A stretch of 64,000 nucleotides of DNA, from contig OZ241346.1 in the NCBI GenBank assembly GCA_965199875.1, forward strand, positions 4,154,001 through 4,218,000, in the 5' to 3' direction. Source of the stretch: VXYL01 sp965199875 (GTDB lineage Bacteria > Pseudomonadota > Gammaproteobacteria > Pseudomonadales > Azotimanducaceae). Below the pieces are notes generated by a model, which was not told the origin of the DNA, did not search any database, and was given only the letters and a program-made list of their open reading frames with translations. Below, in pieces: positions 18,166 through 27,395 of this stretch (position 1 is the stretch's first letter; the number at the start of each line of letters is the position of its first letter). Made by a program: the position numbers and the translations under genes.

Positions 18166-18891
18166 TCACGCCACGTCGAACCAGTCGATGGGCATGATGC
18201 CGTGCTCCACCAGGTATTCGTTCGCCTTGGAGAAGTGGCGGCAGCCGAAGAAGCCGCGATGGGCGGACAGCGGCGACGGATGCGGTGCGGTCAGCACCAG
18301 GTGCCTGGAGACATCCACCGCCGCGCCCTTCTTCTGCGCGTAGCTGCCCCAGAGCATGAAGACGACGTGCTGGCATTGGCGATTCACCGCATCGACGACG
18401 CGGTCCGTGAACCGCTCCCAGCCCTGCCCTTGGTGCGAACCGGGCCGTCCCGCGGCAACGGTCAGCACGGCGTTCAGCAACAGCACCCCCTGCCTTGCCC
18501 AAGGCGCCAGACAGCCCCGGTCCGGCGGCACGACGCCGCCGCTGCGCCCGCACGGCACGTCGTCGTCCGCCATGTCGGTGTTGATCTCCTGAAAGATGTT
18601 CACCAGCGATGGCGGCAGCGGCACGCCCGGCTGCACGGAAAAGCACAGGCCGTGGGCCTGGCGCGGGCCGTGGTACGGGTCCTGGCCGATGACAACGACC
18701 TTCACCGACTCCAAGGGCGTGGCGTCCAAGGCGGCGAAGATCTCGGCGCCCTTGGGAAAGACGGTGCGCCGCGCCTGCTTCTCGGCGAGCAGAAAGGCGC
18801 GCAGCTTCTGCATGTAGCCGGCCTCGAACTCGCCGCCGAGCTCGTGCTTCCACGATTCGTGGAGGCGCACCCGGTCGGCGTTGGCGCTCAC
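18166..18891 (-). CDS. ung: Uracil-DNA glycosylase
   Basis: A 241-residue family 1 uracil-DNA glycosylase. The water-activating motif GQDPYHG (D71) and the minor-groove motif HPSPLSAHRGFFG are intact, as is the LLLNAVLTV uracil-pocket segment. It removes uracil from DNA to start base excision repair. The GTG start overlaps the TGA of lysS (GTGA), so it is the last gene of a coupled prfB-lysS-ung operon. Length is close to the usual 220-230 residues. The 155 bases downstream (18011-18165) hold no recognisable gene. Confidence 0.95.
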   Translation of the reverse strand: MSANADRVRLHESWKHELGGEFEAGYMQKLRAFLLAEKQARRTVFPKGAEIFAALDATPLESVKVVVIGQDPYHGPRQAHGLCFSVQPGVPLPPSLVNIFQEINTDMADDDVPCGRSGGVVPPDRGCLAPWARQGVLLLNAVLTVAAGRPGSHQGQGWERFTDRVVDAVNRQCQHVVFMLWGSYAQKKGAAVDVSRHLVLTAPHPSPLSAHRGFFGCRHFSKANEYLVEHGIMPIDWFDVA

Positions 18892-20411
18892 GGCTGGCCG
18901 GGCGTCGCCGGCAGCGGACGCAGTTGCGGAAACAGCACCACGTCGCGAATGCTGGCGGAGTCGGTGAGCAGCATGACCAGCCGGTCGATGCCGATGCCTT
19001 CGCCGGCGGTGGGCGGCATGCCGTGTTCCAGCGCCGTCACGAAGTCCTGATCGAAGTGCATCGCCTCCGGGTCCCCTTGCCGCTTCAGTTCGGCTTGCGC
19101 CCGAAACCGCTCGGCCTGTTCGTCGGGATCGTTCAGCTCGCTGAAGCCGTTGGCGACCTCGCGTCCGGCGACGAACAGCTCGAAGCGGTCCGCAAGCAGC
19201 GGGTTGTCGGGGCTGCGTCTGGCCAGCGGCGACACTTCCGCGGGATAGCCGGTGATGAACGTGGGCGCCAGCAGGTTCGGTTCCACCCGCGTCTCGAACG
19301 CATCGAGCAGCAGCTGCCCCCAGCTGCGGCCCTGCACGGGCATGTTCGCCGCCTTGGCGACGCGCTCGAGCTCCTTGGCCTGCGCGGCCTTGGCTTCGTC
19401 GATGCCGAGGGACTCGGCCACCGCGGATGTCATCGTGCGGCGGCGAATCGCGCCGAAGTCGATCTCGCGTCCGTCGAAGGCGATCTTCTCGCGGAGGCCC
19501 AGCTCGCCGAGCAGATGGCGAAGGAGTTCCTCGGTGAGATCCATCATGTCGCGGTAGTCGGCGAAGGCCTGGTAGAACTCGATGGTGGTGAACTCCGGAT
19601 TGTGGCGCGGCGACAGCCCCTCGTTGCGGAAGCACCGGTTGATCTCGTAGACGCGCTCGAAGCCGCCGACCACCAGGCGTTTCAAGTACAGTTCCGGCGC
19701 CACGCGCAAGTAGAGGTCGAGGTCCAGCGCGTTGTGATGGGTGACGAACGGCCGCGCCGCCGCCCCGCCTGGGATGGGATGCATCATCGGCGTCTCCACC
19801 TCCAGATAGTCCCGGGCATCGAAGAAACCGCGCATGGCGCGTATGACGCGGGAGCGGATGCGGAACACTTCCCGGGCTTGATCGTTGCTGAGCAGATCGA
19901 CGTAGCGTCGTCGATAGCGCACCTCCTGGTCGCTCAAGCCGCGGTGTTTCTCCGGCGGCGGATGCAATGCCTTGGCCAGCAGTTCGATGCGCTTGGCATG
20001 CACGGTGAGCTCGCCCTTGTTGGTTTTCATCAACGTGCCCGAGATGCCAGCGATGTCTCCCAGGTCCCAGGTGTCGAGGAAGTTCCCGTAGGCGTTTTCG
20101 CCGAGGTCGTTGCGCCGCAGGTAGCACTGAATGCGGCCACTCTGATCGGCAAGGGTGAGAAAACTGGCCTTGCCCATCACTCGGCGAAGCGCTATGCGGC
20201 CGGCGACGGCGGCCGGTATTGCCGCCTCTTCGAGCTGCGCTTTGCTGCGCTGGCCGTAGCTGGCGGCGAGGTCGGCCGCGAACACGTCTCTGCGAAACGC
20301 GTTCGGATACGCTTGCCCCTGCTGCCGCAGCCTTTCGAGCTTGCGCCGGCGGTGGGCGGCGATCGATGCCTCCGAACCGTCGATGTCTTTCGCTTCCTCT
20401 TGGATGCTCAC
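18888..20411 (-). CDS. lysS: Lysyl-tRNA synthetase, class II
   Basis: A 507-residue class II lysyl-tRNA synthetase: OB-fold anticodon domain (about 70-170, KASFLTLADQSGRIQ), then motif 1 around FFDARDYLEVETPMMHPIPGGA, motif 2 (RVYEINRCFRNEGLSPRHNPEF, about residues 260-280) and motif 3 (GMPPTAGEGIGIDRLVMLL) near the C-terminus. It charges tRNA-Lys. It starts with GTG, and that codon overlaps the TGA of prfB, as in other gammaproteobacterial prfB-lysS pairs. Lengths and motifs are normal; there is no sign of the YjeA/EpmA short paralogue. Confidence 0.97.
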   Translation of the reverse strand: MSIQEEAKDIDGSEASIAAHRRRKLERLRQQGQAYPNAFRRDVFAADLAASYGQRSKAQLEEAAIPAAVAGRIALRRVMGKASFLTLADQSGRIQCYLRRNDLGENAYGNFLDTWDLGDIAGISGTLMKTNKGELTVHAKRIELLAKALHPPPEKHRGLSDQEVRYRRRYVDLLSNDQAREVFRIRSRVIRAMRGFFDARDYLEVETPMMHPIPGGAAARPFVTHHNALDLDLYLRVAPELYLKRLVVGGFERVYEINRCFRNEGLSPRHNPEFTTIEFYQAFADYRDMMDLTEELLRHLLGELGLREKIAFDGREIDFGAIRRRTMTSAVAESLGIDEAKAAQAKELERVAKAANMPVQGRSWGQLLLDAFETRVEPNLLAPTFITGYPAEVSPLARRSPDNPLLADRFELFVAGREVANGFSELNDPDEQAERFRAQAELKRQGDPEAMHFDQDFVTALEHGMPPTAGEGIGIDRLVMLLTDSASIRDVVLFPQLRPLPATPGQP

Positions 20412-21506
20412 AGCCCGGCCTTCAAGCTCGCTTCCATGAATTCGCTCAGGTCGCCGTCGAGGACGTTGCCGGGATCGTGCCGCTCCACGTTGGTGCGCAG
20501 ATCCTTGACCCGGGATTGATCGAGGACGTAGGAGCGAATCTGGCTGCCCCAGCCGATGTCGGCCTTGGAGTCTTCAATCGCCTGCTGCTCCTCGCGACGC
20601 CTTTGCAGTTCCAGTTCATGCAGCTTGGCGCGCAGCTGCTTGTAGGCCCGGTCGCGGTTCTGATGCTGCGATCGCTCGCTTTGGCACTGCACCACGACGT
20701 TGGTCGGCAGGTGCGTCAGCCGCACTGCGGAGTCGGTGCGGTTGACGTGCTGGCCGCCGGCGCCGCTGGCCCGGTAGGTGTCCGTGCGCACGTCGCCGGG
20801 ATCGATTTCGATGACGATGCTGTCGTCGATTTCGGCGGACACGAACACCGATGCGAAGGACGTGTGACGGCGATTGCCGGAGTCGAAGGGAGACTTTCTC
20901 ACCAGTCGATGCACTCCGGTTTCGGTGCGCAGCCAGCCGTAGGCGTAGTCGCCGGCGACCTGCACCGTGGCGCTCTTGACGCCGGCCACCTCGCCCTCGG
21001 AGACCTCCACCAGTTCGGTTGCGTAGCCGCTCTTCTCGCCCCAGCGCAAGTACATGCGCAGCAGCATTTCCGCCCAGTCCTGCGCTTCGGTGCCGCCGGA
21101 GCCGGCTTGGACTTCCAGATACGCGTTGGCGGCGTCCTGCTCGCCTTGAAACATGCGCCGAAACTCCAACTCGGCCAAGCGGCCGTGGAGTTGCGCGAGT
21201 TCGTCGTCGATGTCGTCGAGTGCTCCCGAATCGTCCTCGACCGCGGCCAGCTCCGCCAGTTCGGCCAGATCGTTCAAGTTCCGCTCGACGAGTTGCAGCA
21301 CGCCCACCGTGGCTTCCAGCGACGCCTGCTCCCGGCCTAGCGCCGATGCGCGGTCGGGCTTGCTCCAGAGATCGGGTTCCGCCAACTCGCGCTCGACTTC
21401 GACAAGGCGCTCCTTCTTGGCGGCGAAGTCAAAGATACCCCCGAAGGGCATCGGCCCGACCGCCCAGGGACTTGATGGCTTCTCGGATGGAAGTCAGTTC
21501 GGCCAT
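20408..21506 (-). CDS. prfB: Peptide chain release factor 2 (programmed +1 frameshift)
   Basis: The gene is split between two frames. The zero frame opens at ATG 21506 with 25 codons ending ALRGYL, then meets TGA at 21431-21429; the +1 frame continues DFAAKKERL to the stop at 20408, giving 365 residues, the E. coli length (skip base 21431). The protein has the stop-codon-reading SPF tripeptide (RKSPFDSG) and the hydrolysis motif GGQ (GAGGQHVNRTDSAVR). RF2 releases peptides at UGA and UAA, and the in-frame UGA gives feedback control of its own synthesis. First gene of the prfB-lysS-ung operon. Reading only the +1 frame would give a false start at 21451. Confidence 0.96.
21428..21443 (-). promoter_or_regulatory. 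prfB +1 frameshift site
   Basis: On the minus strand the sequence reads CGG GGG TAT CTT TGA C. The CTT-TGA-C slip site and the GGGGG Shine-Dalgarno-like element three bases before CTT match the E. coli prfB site. Low RF2 lets the ribosome slip from CTT to TTT and continue at GAC. Confidence 0.96.
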
Positions 21507-21538
21507 GAGAATATGCGCACGATTCCTCGGACGTCGTT

Positions 21539-22444
21539 CTACGCGCCTCGGGGTTGAAACAATGGCAATCCAGGCACCTTGACCCGGGCTCGGTACAAGC
21601 TGGTCGAAGACGTCAGGAAGAAGGTCTTGAAGTCGTCGTCGCCCCAAGTGAAATTGGCGCAGAAGGCCGGCGTTTCGATGACGCCGAGGCACGCTCCGTC
21701 ATCCGGGTGGTAGACATGCACGCCGCCTGGCCCGGCGCAGAAGACATGGCCCAGGCTGTCCGTCTTCAGGCCGTCGGGCGCGCCGGCGCCGTCGCCGGTG
21801 GACTCGGCGAAGACGTCGCCTCCGGACAGTGCGCCGTCCGCTTCGACGCGGAACTTGCGCACGTGCATTCTTGGCGTGTCGGCAACGTACAGCGACTGCT
21901 GATCGGGCGTGAAGGCAAGGCCGTTCGGCATCTGCAAGTCCTGGCTGAGAAGCACCAGCTGGCGGGTGTCGGGGTGCAGCCGGTAGACGCCGCAGAAGCC
22001 AAGCTCCGGTTCGCGCTCGACGCCGGTGCGGCCGAAGCGTCCGTAGGTGGGGTCGGTGAACCAGATCGTGCCGTCGTTGCGCACCACGATGTCGTTGGGG
22101 CTGTTCAGCTCCTTGCCGTCGTAGTGGCTGGCAAGGACTTCAATGGCGCCATCCGGCTCGGTGCGGGTGACCCGGCTGGTGGCGTGTTCGCAGCTGACGA
22201 GGCGCCCTTCGCCGTCGTAGGTGTTGCCGTTGGTCATGTTGCTGGGATCGCGGAACACGGTCAGGCCGTCGGCTTCGCTCCAGCGGAACATGCGATTGGC
22301 CGGGATGTCGCTGAACGTGAGGTGCTTCTCGCCAGGGTGCCAGACCGGGCCTTCCGTGAACTGGAAGTCTCCGGCCAGCTGTTCCAAGGACAAGCTGTCG
22401 CCGACCACGTCCAGGAAGCGCGGGTCGCGGATTTGGATGCTCAC
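21539..22444 (-). CDS. SMP-30/gluconolactonase family protein
   Basis: A 301-residue six-bladed beta-propeller. Metal-site motifs are visible: an early glutamate in FTEGPVWHP, the N/D pair in LNSPNDIVV and TDPTYG, and a later aspartate in PDGLKTDS. Such enzymes hydrolyse sugar lactones (gluconolactone or similar) or related esters, using Ca2+ or Zn2+. The GTG start at 22444 has AAAGGAG upstream. Residue length is normal. Many homologues are periplasmic, but no signal peptide is seen here. The gene is divergent from the beta-barrel gene at 22631 and follows prfB loosely. Substrate unknown. Confidence 0.87.
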   Translation of the reverse strand: MSIQIRDPRFLDVVGDSLSLEQLAGDFQFTEGPVWHPGEKHLTFSDIPANRMFRWSEADGLTVFRDPSNMTNGNTYDGEGRLVSCEHATSRVTRTEPDGAIEVLASHYDGKELNSPNDIVVRNDGTIWFTDPTYGRFGRTGVEREPELGFCGVYRLHPDTRQLVLLSQDLQMPNGLAFTPDQQSLYVADTPRMHVRKFRVEADGALSGGDVFAESTGDGAGAPDGLKTDSLGHVFCAGPGGVHVYHPDDGACLGVIETPAFCANFTWGDDDFKTFFLTSSTSLYRARVKVPGLPLFQPRGA

Positions 22445-22477
22445 GCTGGTCTCTCCTTTGCGTCTGCTGGCGTTGTT

Positions 22478-22497
22478 CCTCGCCTCGCCTCGCCTCG
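22478..22497. repeat. Short tandem repeat (CCTCG)x4
   Basis: Four perfect copies of a five-base unit lie in the 186-base divergent spacer between the lactonase and beta-barrel genes. They may be slippage-prone; no function is evident. Confidence 0.7.
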
Positions 22498-22585
22498 CTG
22501 GGGCATCGGGAACGGCGTCTCGTCGCGCTGGCGATCGGGCCTTCGGTGCGCGATTCGGCACTCGTGGCCAGTCCTGCGGGCGCAT

Positions 22586-22591
22586 TATAAT
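22586..22591 (+). promoter_or_regulatory. Candidate -10 element for the beta-barrel gene
   Basis: A perfect TATAAT stands 40 bases before the ATG at 22631 in otherwise GC-rich DNA. No good -35 hexamer was found at 16-18 bases. The position fits a short leader with a GGAGG ribosome site. Confidence 0.45.
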
Positions 22592-22630
22592 CCGCAGTCT
22601 CGCAAGCCGCATGAGGGCAGGAGGCCGAAT

Positions 22631-23590
22631 ATGGCGCAAGGATCGATTTTCCGCATGGACGTGTCGCTGGCCCGCGTTCCCCACTGGCGACGCGCTTGGC
22701 GCTTGCTGGCGGCGCTCGTCGCCGTCGGCGCCTTGGCGCTGCCGACAGCCGCCGCGGACGGCCTCTACTGGGGCATCGAACTCGGCGCCTCCCTTGGCGG
22801 AGAGGTGGAGTCCACGCGCACCAACATTGGCGTGCCCACGAACTGCGATCAGTGGCTGGGCGCGGCGACGCTGGCCGACGGCACCACGCTGCCGCTGCCC
22901 GCCAGCCAGTGCCAGCCGAGACCCTTGCCGGCCAGCGCCAACACCTTCGACCTGAGCCTGGGCCATGCGATTGGCGTCAACGTCGGGCGTCGCTTCGGCG
23001 AGTTCCGCTTGGAGGCGGACTACTTCCACCAACGGCGCAGCGGCGAGAGGCTGCCGCTGGTGGTGCCGGGGGATCCGAAGCAGCAGGAGTTCGTCGAGCG
23101 CAGCGAGCAGTTCGACGATCTCGGCGGCCACCACCTCTTCGCCAACGTCTTCTACGACTTGAAACGTGGCGCTGAAGAAAGCCGATTCAGCCCGTTCGTG
23201 GGCGTCGGCGTCGGCGCCATGCGCTTGCAGGGCGGCTACAAGGCGCTGTCGATTCGCAACTCGGACCGCTCCGTCCTGGCGGCGCTCGGCCGCAATCCGA
23301 ACGCCGCGGGAACGACGTCCCGCGCCGACGAGGATCTGTCCGACACGCTGTTCGGCTATCAGCTGATCGCCGGCTTCGACACCGCCTTGAAGGGAGGGCG
23401 CACCGTTACCGCCAAACTGCGCTGGGGCAAGGCGTTCGCGGACTTCGAGGATGGCGACAATCCGTGGCGGCCCTTGCGCGACCACGACTCCACGGTTGCC
23501 GCCGGCGGGGCGCCGATTCGCTACGGCATCCGTGCGGAACGGCCCGGCTTCCTGACGATTTCGGTGGGCATCAAGTTCGCCTTGGACTAG
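22631..23590 (+). CDS. Outer-membrane beta-barrel protein
   Basis: A 319-residue secreted protein with a long N-region, hydrophobic core (LLAALVAVGALALP) and a TAAADG-type signal cleavage around residue 41-43. The mature part alternates polar and hydrophobic residues as in OmpW/opacity-type small barrels: LYWGIELGASLGG at the start, FGEFRLEADYFHQRR, FSPFVGVGVGAMRLQGGYK, TVTAKLRWGKAF and a final FLTISVGIKFALD strand. It lacks the terminal aromatic residue typical of barrel substrates, since ALD follows the last F. Good GGAGG ribosome site. Function (pore, adhesin or structural) is unknown. The 130 bases after it hold nothing recognisable. Confidence 0.75.
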   Translation: MAQGSIFRMDVSLARVPHWRRAWRLLAALVAVGALALPTAAADGLYWGIELGASLGGEVESTRTNIGVPTNCDQWLGAATLADGTTLPLPASQCQPRPLPASANTFDLSLGHAIGVNVGRRFGEFRLEADYFHQRRSGERLPLVVPGDPKQQEFVERSEQFDDLGGHHLFANVFYDLKRGAEESRFSPFVGVGVGAMRLQGGYKALSIRNSDRSVLAALGRNPNAAGTTSRADEDLSDTLFGYQLIAGFDTALKGGRTVTAKLRWGKAFADFEDGDNPWRPLRDHDSTVAAGGAPIRYGIRAERPGFLTISVGIKFALD

Positions 23591-23720
23591 ATTGGCGGGG
23601 TGCTTGAGGAATCTAACGCGACTTCCGCAACTCGGAGCAGTTCGTAGTTTGCGGCGGTTTGGCCACTGCGGTTGGCGAACGCCTAGCGCTCCGCCAGTCG
23701 ACCCGTCCGATGGCGCGAGC

Positions 23721-24148
23721 TTAGCTCCCGTCGTCGCGGTTCGCGCGCATGGCGGACACGCGCGCCAGCAGATCCTCGCCACGGTCGCACTCCACGATCC
23801 AGTCGCCCACGCGTTCCATCTGCTCGGCGGCGATGGCGGCGCCGAGCAGGACCGCCAGCCGCTCGGCCGTCTGGGCGCCGAACTTGATCGCGGCATGGCG
23901 ACGCATCGCGCCAGCCATCGGGCGCGTTCCTGTTGGATGCCCTGCTCCATGCCCCGTTGGATGCCCTGTTGGACGCCCTGCGCCACATTCTCGGCGCGGA
24001 ACTCCTCGAACCACTTGCCCAGCCGCGCTTGCGACACGGTTGTCATTTCCGTTCCTCCTTTCGACCCTTCCAGCCCTTCCAGCTCGTCCATTGTCGGCAG
24101 CGCCGACTCCGCGCCCGCCGGGTCCGTGCCGGCCATGTCCGCCAGCAA
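23721..24148 (-). pseudogene. Remnant of an Rpn-type (PDDEXK) nuclease/transposase-like gene
   Basis: Two reading frames are needed. The first (from about 24148) reads MTTVSQARLGKWFEEFRAE followed by QG-x-x-QG repeats; after a frame change near 23905-23925 the second reads FGAQTAERLAVLLGAAI, then MERVGDWIVECDRGEDLLARV, and stops at 23721. This pattern, a glycine-glutamine/glutamate-rich hinge followed by a helical AERL...VGDWIIE tail, is the C-terminal end of recombination-promoting nuclease (Rpn) family proteins. The nuclease domain is missing. No intact start with a ribosome site is visible. It is probably a relic of a mobile gene family. Confidence 0.6.
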
Positions 24149-24171
24149 CGCGGCGGAGTTGCGAAGTCGGG

Positions 24172-24840
24172 CTAGCGGGGCCTTGCCTGGTCAATCATGA
24201 ACTTCACCCGTGCTTCGGCGGCGTTGTCGAGGTCCGCCACCGCCGCGGTGACGGCCTGGCCGATCAAGTCCAGCTTGCGCACCTGCTCGAAGCGGGGCAG
24301 CGCTTGCGCCAGTTCGTCCTTGGTCAGCAACTCGCCGAAGATGCCGCAGGCGTCCGCCAGGCAGATGAGCACGACGTCCCGGGGATCGGGCACGCCGTCG
24401 CCCAGCAGCACGTCGAGAATGCGCAGCTTCGCCTCCTGTCGAGCCTGGCCATCGACGACGGGGTAGCGGCGAGCACGGAACACCCACAGAAACTTGCCGT
24501 GCTGGCGCTTGAGGATGCCGCGCTCGACAAGACGTCCCAGAGCGGCGGCGCGAATGGCGGCGGCACGTTCGCCAACCCGCTCCACCCAGTAGCGCGGTTC
24601 GCGGGTTCGCGGCTCGGCAACGATGTCGGCCAGCGTCGCGTCCAGCGTGGGGTCGCCGGTGAGTTCCGCACTGACCACGTACAGCTGGCGCAGGTCCGCA
24701 TCGATGCGGTTCTCCAGCGCCAAGTCCATCAGCACGGCACCAGCCAGCGCGTAGTGTACCGAGCGATCCGACAGGGGGACGAAGCTGCCGCCCTGGTCGT
24801 CGAGCAGCAAGAGCATGATCTCCTCGGCGAAGCGAAGCAT
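24172..24840 (-). CDS. GPP34 (GOLPH3/Vps74) family phosphoprotein homologue
   Basis: A 222-residue protein beginning LRFAEEIMLLLLDDQGGSF, followed by LAGAVLMDLALENRIDAD and the TGDPTLDATLADI segment that define the bacterial members of the GPP34 family. Eukaryotic GOLPH3/Vps74 binds phosphatidylinositol-4-phosphate and retains glycosyltransferases in the Golgi; bacterial homologues, frequent in actinobacteria and some proteobacteria, have no settled function. The segment RQHGKFLWVFRARRYPVVD is basic and aromatic and could contact membrane. It is divergent from a TonB receptor gene and directly upstream of a nuclease remnant. Start chosen at ATG 24840, where homology begins. Confidence 0.8.
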   Translation of the reverse strand: MLRFAEEIMLLLLDDQGGSFVPLSDRSVHYALAGAVLMDLALENRIDADLRQLYVVSAELTGDPTLDATLADIVAEPRTREPRYWVERVGERAAAIRAAALGRLVERGILKRQHGKFLWVFRARRYPVVDGQARQEAKLRILDVLLGDGVPDPRDVVLICLADACGIFGELLTKDELAQALPRFEQVRKLDLIGQAVTAAVADLDNAAEARVKFMIDQARPR

Positions 24841-25004
24841 GGCGATGGTCTCGCTCTTTAGGTTGCAGGGCGGCCGCTCGGTGGCCGCGAGTGAACGTAG
24901 CATACATGGGTGCCGTGCCGTTGAGCGCTCCGGTGAAGGGCAGCGCATGCCGCCAGCAACGGCCGCCTTGTATCCTTGCAACACCTCTACGGCAGAAGCA
25001 AGGC

Positions 25005-27395
25005 ATGGACGGCAAGACACACAAAGCGGGATTGCGAGGCTGTCGGCGCAAAGATGCCTGCCAGCGCTTGGCGTCGGCGGCACTGGCGCTCTGCGCGTCG
25101 GCTTCATTTAGTGCCCAGAACCATGCGGAACCAGTCGACGGCGCCACCGATGCCATCGAGGAAATCGTCGTCCGGGCGCGCGCCGACCTGCTTGGCTTCC
25201 GCAAGGCGCACGCCAACAACACCGTGGCAGGCGAAGCGCTGCAGAGCGAGAACCCGATGCTGGACGTGCTCGGCCGCCTCAACCGGCTGCCCGGCGTCAA
25301 CGTCACCTACGGCGATGCCGTGGGCGGCAACGACTGGTCTACGCGCATCTACGTTCGCGGCATGAGCAATGGCACGGACACCGCGCAGATCGGCTACATG
25401 GTGGACGGCTTGCCGAACGGCGACTCGGTGTACGGCGGCGGCCAAAAGCCCGGCTCGTTCGTCGACAACGAAAACGTGGCTGCGGTCCGGGTTGGCCAGA
25501 ACACGGCGGACATCGCCAGCGCCTCCAACTCCGCGCTCGGCGGCACCATCCGCTACGCGACGCGCGATCCCCACGACCGCCGGCGCGTTCGACTTGACGT
25601 CACAGGCGGCGAACACCGCCTCAGCCGCGTGTTCTTCCGCGCCGACACCGGCCCGCTGGCGGCTGGCGTCGCGTCCTACCTCAGCGTCTCCGACTCTTCG
25701 CTGCGCTCGTGGATCGGCAAGGGTTCCGGGCGCTTCGACCGCCAGCACATGGATCTGAAGGTGGCGAAGGAGTGGGCCGGCGGCACAACCGCCAAGCTGA
25801 AAGCGGCGTGGAACTACCGCAACGAGACCGACTACAACTCCGTCACGCTGGCGGATTTCCGCGCCGACCCGACCAGCGACCGCCTGCTGGACGACTTCGA
25901 CATCCACTCGGTCGCGTACTGGCGGCCCGGCTGGGGCGGAACGCGCTGGAACAAGACCGCCGCGTTGGAAATCCGCCACCGCAGCCAAGGGGCCGCCGCG
26001 AAGTTGACGCTCACTCCGTACATCCACCGGCAGCGCGGCTGGGGCTGGTGGGTGCCGCCGTACCGCATCGCCACCCTGGACGGCCGGATCGAAGGGCCGG
26101 AAGGCGCCGCGGAGTTCTACCGCGGCACCTTCCAGCGCAGCGCCAGCGGCGGCTTGCTGCCGGCGCCGAACACGTCCGTGGCGCACCATTCCTGCCTGCG
26201 CGACCACTACCCGGGCGCCACGGTGGACTACGCCGTGGTCCCCACCTTCGACTGCGCCAGCGCCGAACGGATTGCATCGCGTCGGCGCTCCGGCTATTGG
26301 AACCATCGGCGTGGCGCAACGGCGGAAGCGGAGCGCGTCTTCGGCAGGCACACGCTGACCGCCGGCGTCTGGCTTGAACGGCAGAACCGGGACAACAACC
26401 GGCAGTGGTTCGATCTCGACCGGCGCGATCCTGGCACCATCGAACCGGCCTCCTCGGCGCTGCACTGGACGCATTTCAAGCGGCGCTTCGAGAGTGTGAG
26501 CCAGCGCGGCTATCTGCAGCACCGCATCGACGTCGGCGCATTGGAACTGACCACGGCGCTGGTCTACCACGCGGTGGAGACGCGCTATGCATCGCGTCTC
26601 GACGCGGTGCGGCGCCGGCAATCGCGGCGCGAGTGGCTGCCGAAGCTCGGCGCCGTCTATGCCTGGCGGCGCGATGTCGAACTGTTCGCCAGCTACTCGC
26701 GCAACGTGCTGATGCTGGCCGACGACCTGCTGGCCGCCGGTTCGACCCAGCACCTGCGCCCGGAACGCGCGGACAACGTCGACCTCGGCGTGCGTTGGAA
26801 CGCCGCCCGTGGCGGCCTGGTGATGCAGGTCTTCGCGCAGCGCTTCGACGGTCGGCTCGGCGCCGTCAACCTGGCCGCCATCGGCGGCGACCTCTACCTG
26901 CAGGGCGCCATCGAAGTCCTCAACGTCGGCGGCGTGGACAGCCACGGCTTCGAACTGGCGGCGTCCTTCGACGTGGGCGAGACGCTTGCCGCCTACGCCG
27001 CCTTCTCGCAACTGGCGGCCGAATACACCGACGATGTCCCAGCGGAAGGGATCGTCGCCGGCAAGCGCCTGGTGAGCGTGCCGAAGCGCCAATGGTTCGG
27101 CGAGTTGACCTGGCGCCCGGCCCCAGCGTGGCGCATTTCGGCGAACGTCAAGCACGTCGGCGACCGCGCCGCCGACTTGGCGAACTCCGCCAACGTGCCC
27201 GCCTACACCCTGATCGGCCTCAACGCCCAGTACGAACAGCGCCCGCGCCGCACCGTGGAGGCCATGCGCGTCCAGTTCAACGCCAGCAACCTCGCCAACG
27301 AGCGCTACCTCTCGGCCGCGGACGGCGACCAAGGCGGCACCTTCTTCCTCGGCCCGGCACGAATGGTCAGTGTGACGTTGCGGTTGGAGTTCTAG
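25005..27395 (+). CDS. TonB-dependent outer-membrane receptor
   Basis: A 796-residue receptor. A signal peptide (hydrophobic LASAALALCASASFSAQ, cleavage near 35) precedes a TonB-box-like IEEIVVRA and a plug domain (LNRLPGVNVTYGD, IYVRGM, YMVDGLPNG, VRVGQNTADI, LGGTIRYATRDP). The remainder is a beta-barrel ending in LRLEF with the terminal phenylalanine needed for outer-membrane insertion. It imports a scarce ligand (siderophore, corrinoid, sugar or other) using TonB energy; the ligand is unknown and no ABC importer lies beside it. ATG 25005 chosen because it starts the signal peptide; an upstream in-frame ATG adds 38 unlikely residues. Its stop overlaps that of the converging pseudogene. Confidence 0.9.
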   Translation: MDGKTHKAGLRGCRRKDACQRLASAALALCASASFSAQNHAEPVDGATDAIEEIVVRARADLLGFRKAHANNTVAGEALQSENPMLDVLGRLNRLPGVNVTYGDAVGGNDWSTRIYVRGMSNGTDTAQIGYMVDGLPNGDSVYGGGQKPGSFVDNENVAAVRVGQNTADIASASNSALGGTIRYATRDPHDRRRVRLDVTGGEHRLSRVFFRADTGPLAAGVASYLSVSDSSLRSWIGKGSGRFDRQHMDLKVAKEWAGGTTAKLKAAWNYRNETDYNSVTLADFRADPTSDRLLDDFDIHSVAYWRPGWGGTRWNKTAALEIRHRSQGAAAKLTLTPYIHRQRGWGWWVPPYRIATLDGRIEGPEGAAEFYRGTFQRSASGGLLPAPNTSVAHHSCLRDHYPGATVDYAVVPTFDCASAERIASRRRSGYWNHRRGATAEAERVFGRHTLTAGVWLERQNRDNNRQWFDLDRRDPGTIEPASSALHWTHFKRRFESVSQRGYLQHRIDVGALELTTALVYHAVETRYASRLDAVRRRQSRREWLPKLGAVYAWRRDVELFASYSRNVLMLADDLLAAGSTQHLRPERADNVDLGVRWNAARGGLVMQVFAQRFDGRLGAVNLAAIGGDLYLQGAIEVLNVGGVDSHGFELAASFDVGETLAAYAAFSQLAAEYTDDVPAEGIVAGKRLVSVPKRQWFGELTWRPAPAWRISANVKHVGDRAADLANSANVPAYTLIGLNAQYEQRPRRTVEAMRVQFNASNLANERYLSAADGDQGGTFFLGPARMVSVTLRLEF

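Noticed and set aside
22478..22497. CRISPR-like repeats
   Set aside because: Five-base units in direct tandem without spacers; simple sequence only.
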